Positions 28,750 through 39,359 of a stretch of DNA of 64,000 bases are shown here, piece after piece; positions within the stretch are counted from its first letter, which is position 1, and every line of letters starts with the position of its first letter. The notes under the pieces are model-generated. The model ran no database searches, had not been told where the DNA came from, and saw nothing but the letters and a program-made list of their open reading frames with translations. The stretch comes from Prorocentrum cordatum (lineage: Eukaryota; Sar; Dinophyceae; Prorocentrales; Prorocentraceae), in the NCBI GenBank assembly GCA_963575745.1, contig CAUYUJ010014171.1:852186-916185 (forward strand), written 5' to 3'. Position numbers and translations under genes: made by a program.

Positions 28750-29440
28750 TGAGGTCTCTTGGGATGCTTCTTTTGAGGCCTCTTGAAGAGCGCTTGTCGG
28801 CATGTGGGAGGCTGTGAAGGGCCTCGTGTGGGGCTTCTGGGGGGCTTCTTCGTGGGTCGTATTGGAGGTTTCTTGGTACCTCCTGGAGGGCCCTCTGGGG
28901 CCTCGTGGGGGCTCGCAAGGCCATTTCAGTGGGAAAGGCTCGACATGTCGATTCGTATTCCCCCCTGGTGTTTTCTGCGAGCCCTCTTGGGGCCCTCCAG
29001 GAGTTGTCTGTGGCCGTCTTGGGGGGCCCATGGGGCTGTTTTTGGGCCCAAGGGCCTTTTTGTAGACATCATGGGCCGTCTTGGGACGATTTTTGGGGCC
29101 ACTTGGGCCGTCGTGTTCGCTGTCAAAACGTGCATGCGAACGTGGTGAGACTGCACGTCTTTCCCATTGGAATGGACTGGCTGGGGCATCTTGGAGCCCT
29201 GTCGGCGATCCTCTGGAGGGGCTTTGGGGCTGCCTTGGGGGCCTCGTGGGTCGTCTTGAAGCCACGTTGGATCGTCGTGAGGCGACCCTGGGCCGTCATG
29301 ACGCTCTCTTCGACTGTCTTGGTGCTGTGTCTGGCCCCTGTTGGGCTGTCTTGGGACTTTTTGGGGGCTCCCGAGGCCCCGGGGGTCCGTTGGCGAGCTC
29401 GCCCCCCCCCCTCCCCTCTAATTGGGTTTTGGGCCCTTGG
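28750..29440 (+). repeat. TCTTGGGG(CC)-type interspersed minisatellite
   Basis: Phrases such as CTTCTGGGGGGCTTC, TCTTGGGGGGCC and CGTCTTGGGACG recur every 15-30 bases with no fixed period. It is the same style of repeat as 1-235 in the opposite orientation. Frames up to about 200 codons exist but follow the repeat. Confidence 0.5.
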
Positions 29441-29459
29441 GGGAGGGGGAAAGAGGGAG

Positions 29460-30190
29460 GGGGACAGTCAAATGTTTCACACGCCCGCTTCACCCTGAGC
29501 AAGCGGGAGTCGGCGGATTGCATTTTGCATATCATGGCGATGGTTGGGTCGGAAGCGTGCGCACCGAATAATATGTTTTGCATCGGATGGTGAGGGTTGG
29601 GTCGTATGGATGTGCACGCGCACACTCGTCTTAAAAAACTTGCAACCACTTCAGAGATGGAGACCAACTCTTTTTCAATATGAGGCTATCGCTTTACGCC
29701 GTGCACATCCATACGACAAACACCCCTCCCCATCCGATGCAAAACATATTAATCGTGCGCACGCTTCCGACCCAACCATCGCCATATTAAGCAAAATCAA
29801 GCCGCCGACTCCCCGGCTCAGGGTGAAGCGGGCGTGTGAAACATTTGACTGTCCCCCTCCCACATTCCCCCCTCCCCCACTAATTGGTTTTGGCCCTTGG
29901 GGGAGGGGAAAAGAAGGGAGGGGACATCAATGTGACACAAACGAGGACCAAGAATAAAATTACCCCGCTTCATCAAACCCTGAGCAAGCGGGAGTCGGCG
30001 GATTGCATTTTGCATATCATGGCGATGGTTGGGTCGGAAGCGTGCGCACCGAATAATATGTTTTGCATCGGATGGTGAGGGTTGGGTCGTATGGATGTGC
30101 ACGGCGCTAAAGCGATAGCCACATATTGAAAAAGAGTTGGTCTCCATCTCTGAAGTGGTTGCAAGTTTTTAAGACGAGTGTGCGCCGCGC
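29460..30190. repeat. Cluster of inverted and direct duplications
   Basis: A block beginning GTTTCACACGCCCGCTTCACC and running to the GTCGTATGGATGTGCAC phrase (29475-29615) is repeated inverted at about 29695-29860 and again direct at about 29965-30100. A second block (AAAAAGAGTTGGTCTCCATC ... AAGACGAGTG) is inverted at 29620-29680 relative to 30128-30180. A partial copy is near 28660. No gene is recognised. Confidence 0.8.
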
Positions 30191-30345
30191 AAAAGCGAGA
30201 GCCACATGTGTAAACGAGCCGTCCTCTGTCCTTGAGGCGGTTGAAAGGTTTTATGACGAGTGTGCGCCGCGTTAAGTCGAGAGCCACATTTTGAAAACCA
30301 CCCAGGCTCCATCCTCTATCCTTGAAGCTGTTGCACATGTCAAGC
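30170..30345 (+). repeat. About 80-bp minisatellite, two units
   Basis: GACGAGTGTGCGCCGCG starts at about 30173 and again at about 30254, each followed by GCGAGAGCCACAT, a CCATCC/CTGTCC-TTGA segment and a GTTG phrase. It is the same family as 52.56-53.66 kb. Confidence 0.65.
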
Positions 30346-30439
30346 TGTAGGATCATAATTGGCGAGGCAGCCTCAAGCGAAACGCATGGCCTGGCCTCCA
30401 GACACGTCCAGTGGTGCGACAGGGAGGAGTTGCTTACAA

Positions 30440-30840
30440 GGAAAAGGAATGGAGTTGGAGAAAGACGAGGTTGAGGAGGAGTATGAGGGAGGAACGAGGA
30501 GGAAATGAGGATTATGGAAGAGGTGGGCGAAAAGGAAGGATGGAATGGGTGGGCGAACAGGGAGAAGCAGGAACACGGAGCAATCCTGCAGACAAGCGAG
30601 GGGACATGGGGCGAGAGGGAGGGTAACCGGGGAGGAGCACAAAGAGGGGCTGGCGGAAAGAGTGTTTGTGCAGGGGGGCTGGGAGGATGGGCGGCAGCAG
30701 GGCGGGTGAGGGGAGAGGCGGGAGCAGAAGGGACGAAGGAGCGGGAGGACGAGGGGACGGGAGGAGGGAAGGGCGGGGTGGGAGGGGAGCGGAAGGTGGG
30801 GACGCAGGGTCAGGACGGTGGGCAGAAGGAGGGGCGAGCA
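30440..30840 (+). repeat. Purine-rich (GGGAGG) tract
   Basis: About 400 bases strongly biased to G and A, with GGAGGA and GGGCGG phrases. Frames through it are Gly/Glu/Arg-rich artefacts. No gene is seen from 30.35 to 31.1 kb. Confidence 0.7.
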
Positions 30841-31106
30841 TGGAAGTCCTTGGCCTTTCTCGTTCCCTTAATCTTTCCTGCCATCCCCTCCTCCTTTCCC
30901 CCTTCTCGTCATCTTCCTGCTCGATCCTCCATCTTCCATGATGAGTCCTCTATCCTCCTAATCGCCGTCGTCGGTCCTCCTTCTCCTGCTTCTCCCTCGT
31001 CCTCCTCCCTGACCAGGAACACCCGAAAGGTTCCGACAATGTTTGGGACTCTTCGAACTCCGAGAATTTGGAAAGACCCAGAAGACCTGCGGGGCCGCGC
31101 ACGGGA

Positions 31107-31405
<299 letters not shown>

Positions 31406-31426
31406 TACGAACATCCTGCCCACCGG

Positions 31427-31819
31427 TTGATGGGGATTCTGGAGGTTTCGGCAATCCGAGAGAGCGTTCGCGAGGCCGCTCGATTCGCGGGGAACTGGTT
31501 TCTGCTCTTTCATCTGCAGCCGAGTCTGCAATACCCGCTGATCCCAGCCTGCCCACCGTGCCCCGACTGTGTGTGCAACATCTCTCTGCGTGACGCGGTG
31601 CCTCTCGGACCTGCGGAGAAGGTCGCAGGAGTGGTCAGCCAGGATTGTTCAGAGGGAGTTTGCTTGGACCTGGAATTCTTCATCTTCCTGATCGTGTTGC
31701 AGTTCTTCATCGGAGGGGGTGTGGGTTACGTGGTCGGACGCGTGCGAGGGACGAATCAGACACAACAGGCGGAGTTGGCTAAGGCCGCGAGGGCGCAGCT
31801 GGACTTTCTTCGGAAGTGA
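31427..31819 (+). CDS. Small membrane-anchored protein, ORF1 of YR element 2
   Basis: The protein is 130 residues. The first half is Pro/Cys-containing (CPPCPDCVC), followed by a hydrophobic segment LEFFIFLIVLQFFIGGGVGY (residues about 83-103), a GRVRG turn and a helical Lys/Ala-rich tail. The plan (short Cys-rich ectodomain, one membrane span, basic tail) matches the first ORF of element 1. The next ATG is at 31816, overlapping this stop by four bases, which suggests coupled ORFs. Function is unknown. Confidence 0.5.
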   Translation: MMGILEVSAIRESVREAARFAGNWFLLFHLQPSLQYPLIPACPPCPDCVCNISLRDAVPLGPAEKVAGVVSQDCSEGVCLDLEFFIFLIVLQFFIGGGVGYVVGRVRGTNQTQQAELAKAARAQLDFLRK

Positions 31820-33098
31820 TGGCACTTGCTGGGCATTATGTTCTAGTGAGATATGATGCTCCAGGGGCTGAGTTGTGGCATGAACTCCTCATTACGGCAA
31901 CGTCTACTTTCACCCCTGGCCTGTACGCGGTGTACATTGCGGATGCGGATCACTACGACATCGAGCCGACGGCCTCCAACCAGGACCTGCTCGGAGTGAA
32001 CTGGATCGGTCAGCAGGGGTCCAACGTGCATGGAGTGCGAGCAGATCGTGTGTACCGTTTCCGTGCGGTGTCTGATCAGCAAGGAGCTCCAGCAGTTGTT
32101 CCGTGACGGAGCGCTTCTGGTCGGAGCGCCACCTGTCGGCGTGGCAGTGCCTGTGCCCGTCGCCAACCTGGCGCAGCGGCGGCAGGGCCCCAGCGCCGTG
32201 GCCGCGGGAGTTGGTCGAGCGCCCGCTCCCGTGGTACCTGCCGCGGCAGGGGGTGCCCTTCCCGTCGCCGCGGCCGCGCCTGGAGCCGTCGCCGTAGCCT
32301 CCGCAGCGCCGCCCTGCAGCTTCTGGGTGGCGGCGGAGGAGGTCGGCGACTTCAGGAAGGGTGACGAGATCCGCGAGTTGCCCGACGATGCTCTCATCAG
32401 CGGCTCGAAGGCCATCACCAACACTCCGCAGGGGCAGCTTTTCGCGCGCCAGGTACTCCGCAGCGAGCTGGAGGTCTTCAAGATCGAGGATCTCTGGGTG
32501 CTTCCCGTGCGGATTGACTCCACGGGCATGGGACGGCGGGCCTTCGCGGACGCGGTGGAGATCATGATGGGCGACGAACCCGAGGGCGGCATCGGTTTCA
32601 CCGGCCCGCGTAACGACGTCGTGGCTGCTCCAGTCGATGAGGGACGAGGGCATGCCGCCCACCGTCAGGCATGAGCATTGGCTTCGGACGCCTGGAGTCG
32701 CGGCAGGTGATCGTTCAGTGTACGAGCGCGAGGTGTTTTGCAGAGTCATCGAAAGCATAATCGCGGCTGATCAGTTGAATGCTCTGGCTTTGCAGGCGAT
32801 GGAGATGATCGTGAGAAGGCTCCAGCTCACCGAGGAGGCGCGTGGGATTTCTCCGGGGTCGCCCGACTTCTCAGCCGCCGACCATTTCATGGGCTGGAAC
32901 TCGCGCCGCCATGGTGCCGCGGACGCGCCCGCGCAGTCCGAGCGCACCGCCACGCACGTGAAGAACGAGACCACGGTCGCGAAGGAGCACCGGAAGGACC
33001 GAGAGGAGGCCATGCTGGGGCGCGGGGGCGGTCGCGGAGGCTGCCGCGGCGGTGGCGACAAGGGCGGCGGCGGCGGCGGCCAGCAGGGGCAGGGGTGA
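31816..33098 (+). pseudogene. Gag-like region of YR element 2 (three frames)
   Basis: Three overlapping frames carry what looks like one protein. 31816-32106 has VLVRYDAPGAELWHELLITA and WIGQQG. 32030-32674 has an Ala/Pro linker, then FWVAAEEVGDFRKGDEIREL and WVLPVRIDSTGMGRRAFADA. 32637-33098 has VRHEHWLRTPGVAAGDRSVY, then EREVFCRVIESIIAADQLNA, then RRLQLTEEARG and a Gly/Arg-rich tail. The last portion parallels element 1 (AHDHCVVLEALRLGLARDQR). I infer a Gag-like protein by position and basic tail. The repeated frame changes are decay or sequence error. Confidence 0.5.
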
Positions 33099-33384
33099 AC
33101 CTGCCCCCCCAGCGCCGGGGATTCGGCCCGACCCGCGCTGACCTACATCCAGGGCCTACAGAAGAAGCCCTGCGCGATGATGTCAGCCCGACTCGTCCGC
33201 GGGACCTCTCAGGGCGCTCCTCTGGTCGATCTGCGGGTTGCCATCGATTTAGACGAGGGCCAGTTTTGGATTCTGTTTGTCACGGTGAACGTCAGAGGGA
33301 GCTGTTTCCCCTGATCCACTCGAGCGGGCGCGGCCAGGCCCCTCGCACTCGGTCAAGAGGCGTCGAGCGAGACGACGCGCAGAG

Positions 33385-35480
33385 GTGGGGGCCGCCAGTG
33401 AGGTCATCACTAGCATGAACGAGATGTTCCCCGCTCGTTTTTCGGCGGCGCCGCCGCCAACTTCTGCTCGGCGCGCTGCCCGGTCTGCGGCGCTTGAGCA
33501 GGTCAACCGCGCCGCTCTCTACCGCGCGCGCCCGCCGTGGAGCCGCTCGCGAGCTCCTGGGTTCCAGCCTCTCGCATGTGCCAGGCGATGGGGGCTAGTT
33601 GCACGGTTCGGCCCTATGGATGGGTTTTCGGTGCCCATGCCAGAGGTAGGCCCCCAGGCTCCTGATGTCTTCGATCTTCTCGACGATGTCAGCGCTAACC
33701 TTGTTAAGAGCTTCGAGCAGAACTTACGTGGTGATCCTGATGAATACGGTCATACTATTGAGAAGAATGAGATTGTCCGCCCCTGCACGGGTATCAACCC
33801 AGCAAACGATCTTAAGCTCTACCACCAGTTCGTCCGGGACCGTTGGGGCCGAGGGGCGCTGGAAGTTCACGGCGATTCTAAGGGATATCGCGACCCCCTT
33901 TTTCGTCGCCAAGAAAAACCGGCAGACTTCGTCTGGCCCGGGACTGTCGACTCGCAAATCTTCGGTTTCGGAGGCCGCCACCGAAGCAGATGGGGGCGTC
34001 TGCCGCCCGGTCTAGGTTGAGAATGCAGCCTGCGACTGGTCGCGGAGCCGCTCGCCAGGACAGCGCAGGCGGCGCGCTCCCGAATCGTCTATGCGCGGCC
34101 ACCGCAGATGTCAAGGATTATTTTCTTTCGGTGGGCAACTTGCCAGCGTTGAGGGACCTGTTTTGCCTGCCGCCCGTGCCCGAGCATCTCTTGCGTGAGT
34201 GGGGCGTTTGCGACCGAGCTATCTTGGGGGGGGTCTCGGGTCCGATCGTATGTGGCCGCGTCGGGCTGCGGTGCCGATTGGGCGGAGTTGGGCTTCTTGG
34301 ATGGCCCAGGAGATCCATTGGCATCAGGTTCGCAAGGCCCTCAACGTCGAACGTCCGATTTTTGTGCGCGACAACGATCCGCACCCCCTCATCTTCGACG
34401 AGCATGCCGCTTTCCTTCCATGCTGCGACGACCTCAATGCGATTGGCACCAACGCGGTTTTAGTCCGGGAGGCGAAGGGGAAGGTGCGTGAGCGTTTGAG
34501 GAAGGTGGGGCTCAAGGTGCACGAGGAGACGGACGCCGATGCGATGGCGGGGAGTCTTGGGAGACGCATTGATGGGGGTCGCGGGGTTATTGAGCATCTT
34601 CAGGACAAGAGGGAACGGCTGCGACAGAGGTGTTCATGGTTTTCGAAGCGCCCGAGGGTGTCGGGGGGACAGGTTCAGCAGCTTCCGGGGCACATCGTGG
34701 ACTGCTTTCTTCTCCGAAGAGAGCTTCTCGGAGCGCTTCGGGCCACGTGCGATTCCGCCGCTGCTTTGGGGCCAAAGAGAGCCAGACTCTGGCCGCCCGC
34801 CGCGCGAGAGGCGAGGTGGCGCGCAGACCTGTCGGCGGTGTCTTCCGCTTTTTCGCGGAGACTCGCGCGCTCGACGGCCGCGGCCTCCGACGCCTGCAAG
34901 ACGTGCATCGCAGTTTGCATTGCCGAGTGGAAGCCCGAGGAGGTCGAGGCCGCCTGCGGGGTTCACGAAAAATGGAGACACCGTCCGGTGGCTTATCGGG
35001 CCCGAGAGCGTGCTTTACAACAACTCGATCCTTTCCGTGATCTAGTTACTGTTAAACCTCAAAGAGAACCTGATCTATGGGAACAACTTGAAGACAATCC
35101 TGGATTTCCAGAAGTGCCTCGTCATTTATCACATAAGGAGTCTTAGGGACATACTTTTGCTGCTAGAATGTGGGTCCAGAGGATGCTGGGATCTTGAGGC
35201 TCGGGGAGTCGTCGCTGCCGCTAGGTGCAAGCTCAGGGCCGCCCGCAACGTCGGGGCGATCCATCTGAACCTGGGGGGCAATATGAGTACGACGTTGGCC
35301 TTGGCAAACGTCCGGAGCACGAATTCTGGGGCCCTGGTATGTTGTCGGAAGCTCGCGCGTCTGGTAGTTGGGAGCGGCTCTAGCTTCTGGCATCGCTGGA
35401 TCCCATCCGAGTTCAACCCGGCCGATTTTGGCTCCAGACTGTGGGGACCGAAGACGCGGTCTCATGCATGTACCCACGTC
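33385..35480 (+). pseudogene. RT-RNase H of YR element 2 (several frames)
   Basis: In order: an N-terminal helix block DLLDDVSANLVKSFEQNLRG; ATPFFVAKKN (fingers) near 33890; ADVKDYFLSVG at about 34106-34138 (motif A, catalytic Asp) with LFCLPPVP; the VPIGRSWASWMAQEIHW block at about 34270-34325; CCDDLNAIG at about 34421-34447 (motif C); ASDACKTCIAVCIAEW at about 34887-34935 (RNase H start); LNLGGNMSTTLALANVR near 35268-35316 (catalytic D-N-M reads G-N-M); and RWIPSEFNPADFGSRLW near 35398-35445. At least four frame changes separate these blocks. The motif order is complete, which makes this the best-preserved RT in the window. Confidence 0.8.
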
Positions 35481-35505
35481 TCTTCCATAACCTCTACGCC
35501 GCCGA

Positions 35506-36620
35506 ATGCCTCGATCGTCGACATCATCAGGTCTCAAGGCCAAGCAGCGGCCCGCAGCGGCCATGACGACGCCGCCGATTGGAGCGGTGGGAGCTTCGGA
35601 CCAGACGCGAGCAGCGAGGGTCGAGGCACGCCTTCGTCGCAGGACAGAATATGCGACCACCAACCCAGAGGCGCCGCAGCAGGGGGCCAGCTTTCTAGAG
35701 GCGAACTCCTTGAACCAGGCGACGGTGAAGGATTGCACTCGCAGGTGCCAGGACATCATGAGATTCGCAGAGATGAAGGACCTGAAGTTCGACGCGGTCG
35801 ACCGCGCCGACGCACTGCTCTCGGCCTACGCCAACTCAGGGTGCGACCTGGGCACGGGCCGCAGCGAGGCGCAGGATGCCTTTGACAGCTTCCTGTTTTT
35901 CAGCGCCAAATATTCCAGGGGCCAGGCAAGACTACCCCGACTCCTACGTGCACTGCGGGGCTGGACAAAGCTCGAGCCTGGAGTCACCCTGCCGCCGATC
36001 TCCGGAAGTCTGGTGGCGGCGCGGCGATAGCCTTGCGGATGCTGCGCGGAAGTGGGTTAGACGCCGCGCTGTGGATAGTTCTCGCGTTCATCCGGCACCT
36101 CGGGCCCCGCGGGCCAGGCGGGGTCCGCGAGGACGACCTGGTGGCGCCAGGAGGGTCCTCGCCCCACTACGCCATGAACCTCCGCCCGTCCGAGCGCTGT
36201 GAGACCTCGAAGGCGGGGCTCATGGGCGAACCCCTCCTCCCCGACAGCCCAGACGCGACGTGGCTGGGCCGGGCACTAGGTCGTCTCAAGACGGGTGACC
36301 CGACCGCGCCGCCCCTGAAGGTCTCCGCGCACACGGCGGCGCGGTTGTTCAAGAAGGCCCAGGTCGACATGGAGTTGAGGGGCCGCCTCCACGCGATGCG
36401 CCAGCTGCGCCGCGGGGGGCCGAGCCACGATGGGCTCCGCAACTACAGGACCTCGCTCGACGTCGGGCGCCGAGGCAGGTGGGCCCCTCAGTCCAGGATG
36501 GTTTGCCGCTACGAGGCCCGCACCAAGGTGCAGCGGGAGGAGAATCACATGAACGCCGAGCAGAAGCGGGAGTGCAGCTTCGCGATCAAGACGCTGCTCG
36601 ACGAGGTCCAGAGCTCTTAA
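35506..36620 (+). pseudogene. Tyrosine recombinase of YR element 2 (two adjacent frames)
   Basis: 35506-36030 encodes the N-terminal core-binding domain (NQATVKDCTRRCQDIMRFAE, DADALLSAYANSGC-like block, helical). 36033-36620, in another frame, encodes the catalytic domain. It has LRPSERCETSKAGL (first Arg block), MRQLRRGGPSHDGLRNYRTS at about 36397-36456, GRRGRWAPQSRM, and RYEARTKV near 36508-36531 with the candidate nucleophilic Tyr. It is the integrase of the element, acting on circular cDNA and target by strand exchange. Only one frame break separates the two lobes. Confidence 0.75.
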
Positions 36621-36649
36621 GACCAGCGTCGCCTTTGCACGGCCTCCAA

Positions 36650-37385
36650 CGGGTTCGCGCGATCGAGCTCTTCGTTGCGCCGCCGCGCTCAACTGGTCTC
36701 TCAGCAACGCAAGTCTCACTACAGAGAGCTCGGACATCAAGAACGGGGCCGACAAGATCTCGCGGACCCCGCGATTGTCCGCAAGCTCGAGGCGCGCCTG
36801 AGATCACGCCAGCCAGTCATCGCCACACCGTGAGTGGGTCTTTTGTGCCAGTCTTGGTCAAAAGCACGTAAACACGACGGCCTGGCCCCCGCGCGCGCGC
36901 GTGATAATGAGCATTGTGTAATGAGTTTACCTAACCGCTCCAAGCCAGATCAGGCGAAGGTCACTTTAGGCAAACTGTTTCTACTCCATTCTATACAGCT
37001 ACTGACGGCAGCGGTAAAACATAAGTCGATTGTGATTTTGGAGAATCCCAGGTCCATCAGGATTTTGTTGGTCCCCGAACTTCGCGACCAAACAAGGCCT
37101 TCAAGGTGAGATGGTGTTTGCTGATTTCTGCCCATATGGAAAGCCCTAGAAGAAGGCCACCGCTGCCATGGCTTTCAACCTCCCCAGGGTGCACTACCTT
37201 TCGAAAGCGTGTAAATCTACGGGTTATAGGTGTTCGTGCACTGGAAGACCTCGCATCGAACCTAAAGGTACGGATCCCAAAGGCGTGTTCTGGACGGTCC
37301 GTGCTGATCCTTACCTGAAGCAGCTATGCGACGTTTTCGCCGAGGCCATCCTCGAACAAATCCGCCAGCAGTTTCGAGATCACCT
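36650..37385 (+). pseudogene. Methyltransferase-like domain of YR element 2
   Basis: Near 36659 AIELFVAPPRSTGLS is a decayed motif I. 36834-37109 reads CQSWSKARKHDGLAPARARD and then VIVILENPRSI-like sequence (KSIVILENPRSIR): a C-x-S-W-S motif-IV-like site and an ENP motif-VI-like site, as in C5 cytosine methyltransferases. 37168-37385 in another frame gives the C-terminal lobe (HYLSKACKSTGYRCSCTGRP, DPYLKQLCDVFAEAI). Unlike element 1, it follows the recombinase instead of preceding it. The substrate is inferred, not shown. Confidence 0.55.
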
Positions 37386-37413
37386 GGTTCCCAGAGCACA
37401 TGATCATGGGTTC

Positions 37414-37880
37414 GGGGATTTCCATCGTTTGAGTTTTCCTCGTTCGACGCGGCGCCCCGCCGCCGCTGCCGCCGCCCTCGGCAACAACGATATCCGTATG
37501 ATGGGGCAGGACGCCCTGTCTCCACAAAAATCAGATGGGAGGGGACTCTGGCGCGGGTAGACAGCGACGCGATCATGATCTGTGCGTGCACCTTCATGAT
37601 GAGTAGCAGTCGTTGCGCGCCAGCTGTGTCCACTGTAGTTTTCTTTTGGGTCCGTCCGGCCCACCCCATCCACCGTCTTCTCGGCATGCAAACTTCCTTC
37701 TTATATGTACCGTGCTTGATGGGGATTCCCATCGTTTGAGTTTTCCTCGTTCGACGCGGCGCCCCGCCGCCGCTGCCGCCGCCCTCGGCAACAACGATAT
37801 CCATATGATGGAGCAGGACGCCCTGTCCCCGCAGAAATCAGATGGGAGGGGACTCTGGCGCGGTTTGGCAGCGACACGAT
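37414..37880 (+). repeat. B1-A2-B2 split direct repeats of YR element 2
   Basis: B1 (37414-37573) and B2 (37721-37880) are 160-bp direct repeats with few differences (GTTTGAGTTTTCCTCGTTCG, CGGCAACAACGATATCC, CAGATGGGAGGGGACTCTGG). A2 (37577-37650) matches A1. The B1/A2 junction reads ...GCGACGC-GATCATGAT-CTGTGCG.... B2 ends ...GCGACAC-GAT and passes into GCTGATGATGATG, the (GAT)n tract. Confidence 0.9.
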
Positions 37881-37882
37881 GC

Positions 37883-37939
<57 letters not shown>

Positions 37940-39108
37940 CGGTGATGGTGATGATGATGTTGATGTTGGTGTTGGTGTTGATGTTGGTGCTGCTGCTGAT
38001 GGTGATGGTGATGGTGATGGTGATGATGGTGATAATCGTGCTGCTGGTGATGATGATGGTGGGGTTGTTGCCGATGCTGTTGCTGATGCCTCTACTGAAG
38101 ATGACGAGTATGGTGATGATGATGATTGTGATGACCGTTATGATCATGATCCCGATGATGTTGCTGGTGATGAGGCGAACGAGGGTGATGAGGATAAAGT
38201 TGAGGAAGATGGTGATGAGGATGGTCATGATGGTTATGATGCTGACGATGATGATGGTGGTGGTGATGGTAATGGACAGGGTGATGATGATGACGATGAC
38301 GATGACGATGGCGAAGATGATGCTGAAGATGACGATGAGTGTGATGATGATGCTTATGATGATCGGTATGATGATGGTGATCCCGATGATGCTGCTGGTG
38401 ATGTGGAGAACGAGGATGCTGAGGATCAAGCTGAGGAGGATGAGGATGATGAGGATGACGATGATGATGCTGGTGGTGGTGATGGTGATGGTGATGACGA
38501 TGGCGACGGCGATGACGATGATGATGGTGATGACGGTGATGATGATGACGCTGATGATGGTGGTGGTGATGGTGGCGATGTTAACGAGGGTGACGGTGAT
38601 GATGATGCAGATGCTGATGCGGATGCTGATGCTGATGCTGACGTTGACGACGATGAGGAGGATGAGGAGGAGAAGGAGGACGGTGATGGTGATGCTAATG
38701 ATGATGATGGTGATAATGACGATGCTGGTGAGAAAGAGGAGGTGAGGATGAGGATGATGCTTTGGGTGAGGATGATGCTTGGGTGAGGATGAGGATGCAG
38801 ATGGAGATGAGGACGATGATCAGGACGGTGGTGATGGTGAGGATGCTTTGGATGAGGATGAGGATGATAATGAGTTGGGTTATCATGATGATGCTGCTGA
38901 TGATGACGTTGGTGCCGGTGATGATGATGACGATGATGATGTTGACGATGGCGCTGATGATGATGGTGGTGGTGGTCGCGATGGTGGTGAGGGTTCCGAC
39001 GACGACGACGATGAGTTTTATGATGATGAAGATGATGATGACAATGATGTTGCTATGATGATGAACAAGAAGAAGATGAAGTTGTTGATGATGATAATGA
39101 TGACGACT

Positions 39109-39147
<39 letters not shown>

Positions 39148-39355
39148 CTGATGCTGATGCTGATGCTGATGCTGATGCTGCTGCTGATGATGATGATGGT
39201 GGTGATGATGATGATGGTGATAATGATGGGTAGTGGTCGTGATGATGATGGTGGTGGTGATGATGGTGATGGTGATGGTGATGGTGATAATGAGGAGGAG
39301 GAGGAGGACGAGGAGGAGGAGGAGGAGGAGGAGCAGGATGAGAAGGAGGAAGAGT
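37881..39355 (+). repeat. Long (GAT)n-derived microsatellite right of YR element 2
   Basis: About 1.5 kb of imperfect GAT/GGT/GCT triplets, ending in GAGGAG repeats (39292-39355). It opens poly-Asp and poly-Met frames of about 300 codons on the plus strand and poly-Ile/His frames on the minus strand; I do not treat these as genes. Confidence 0.97.
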
Positions 39356-39359
39356 GGCA

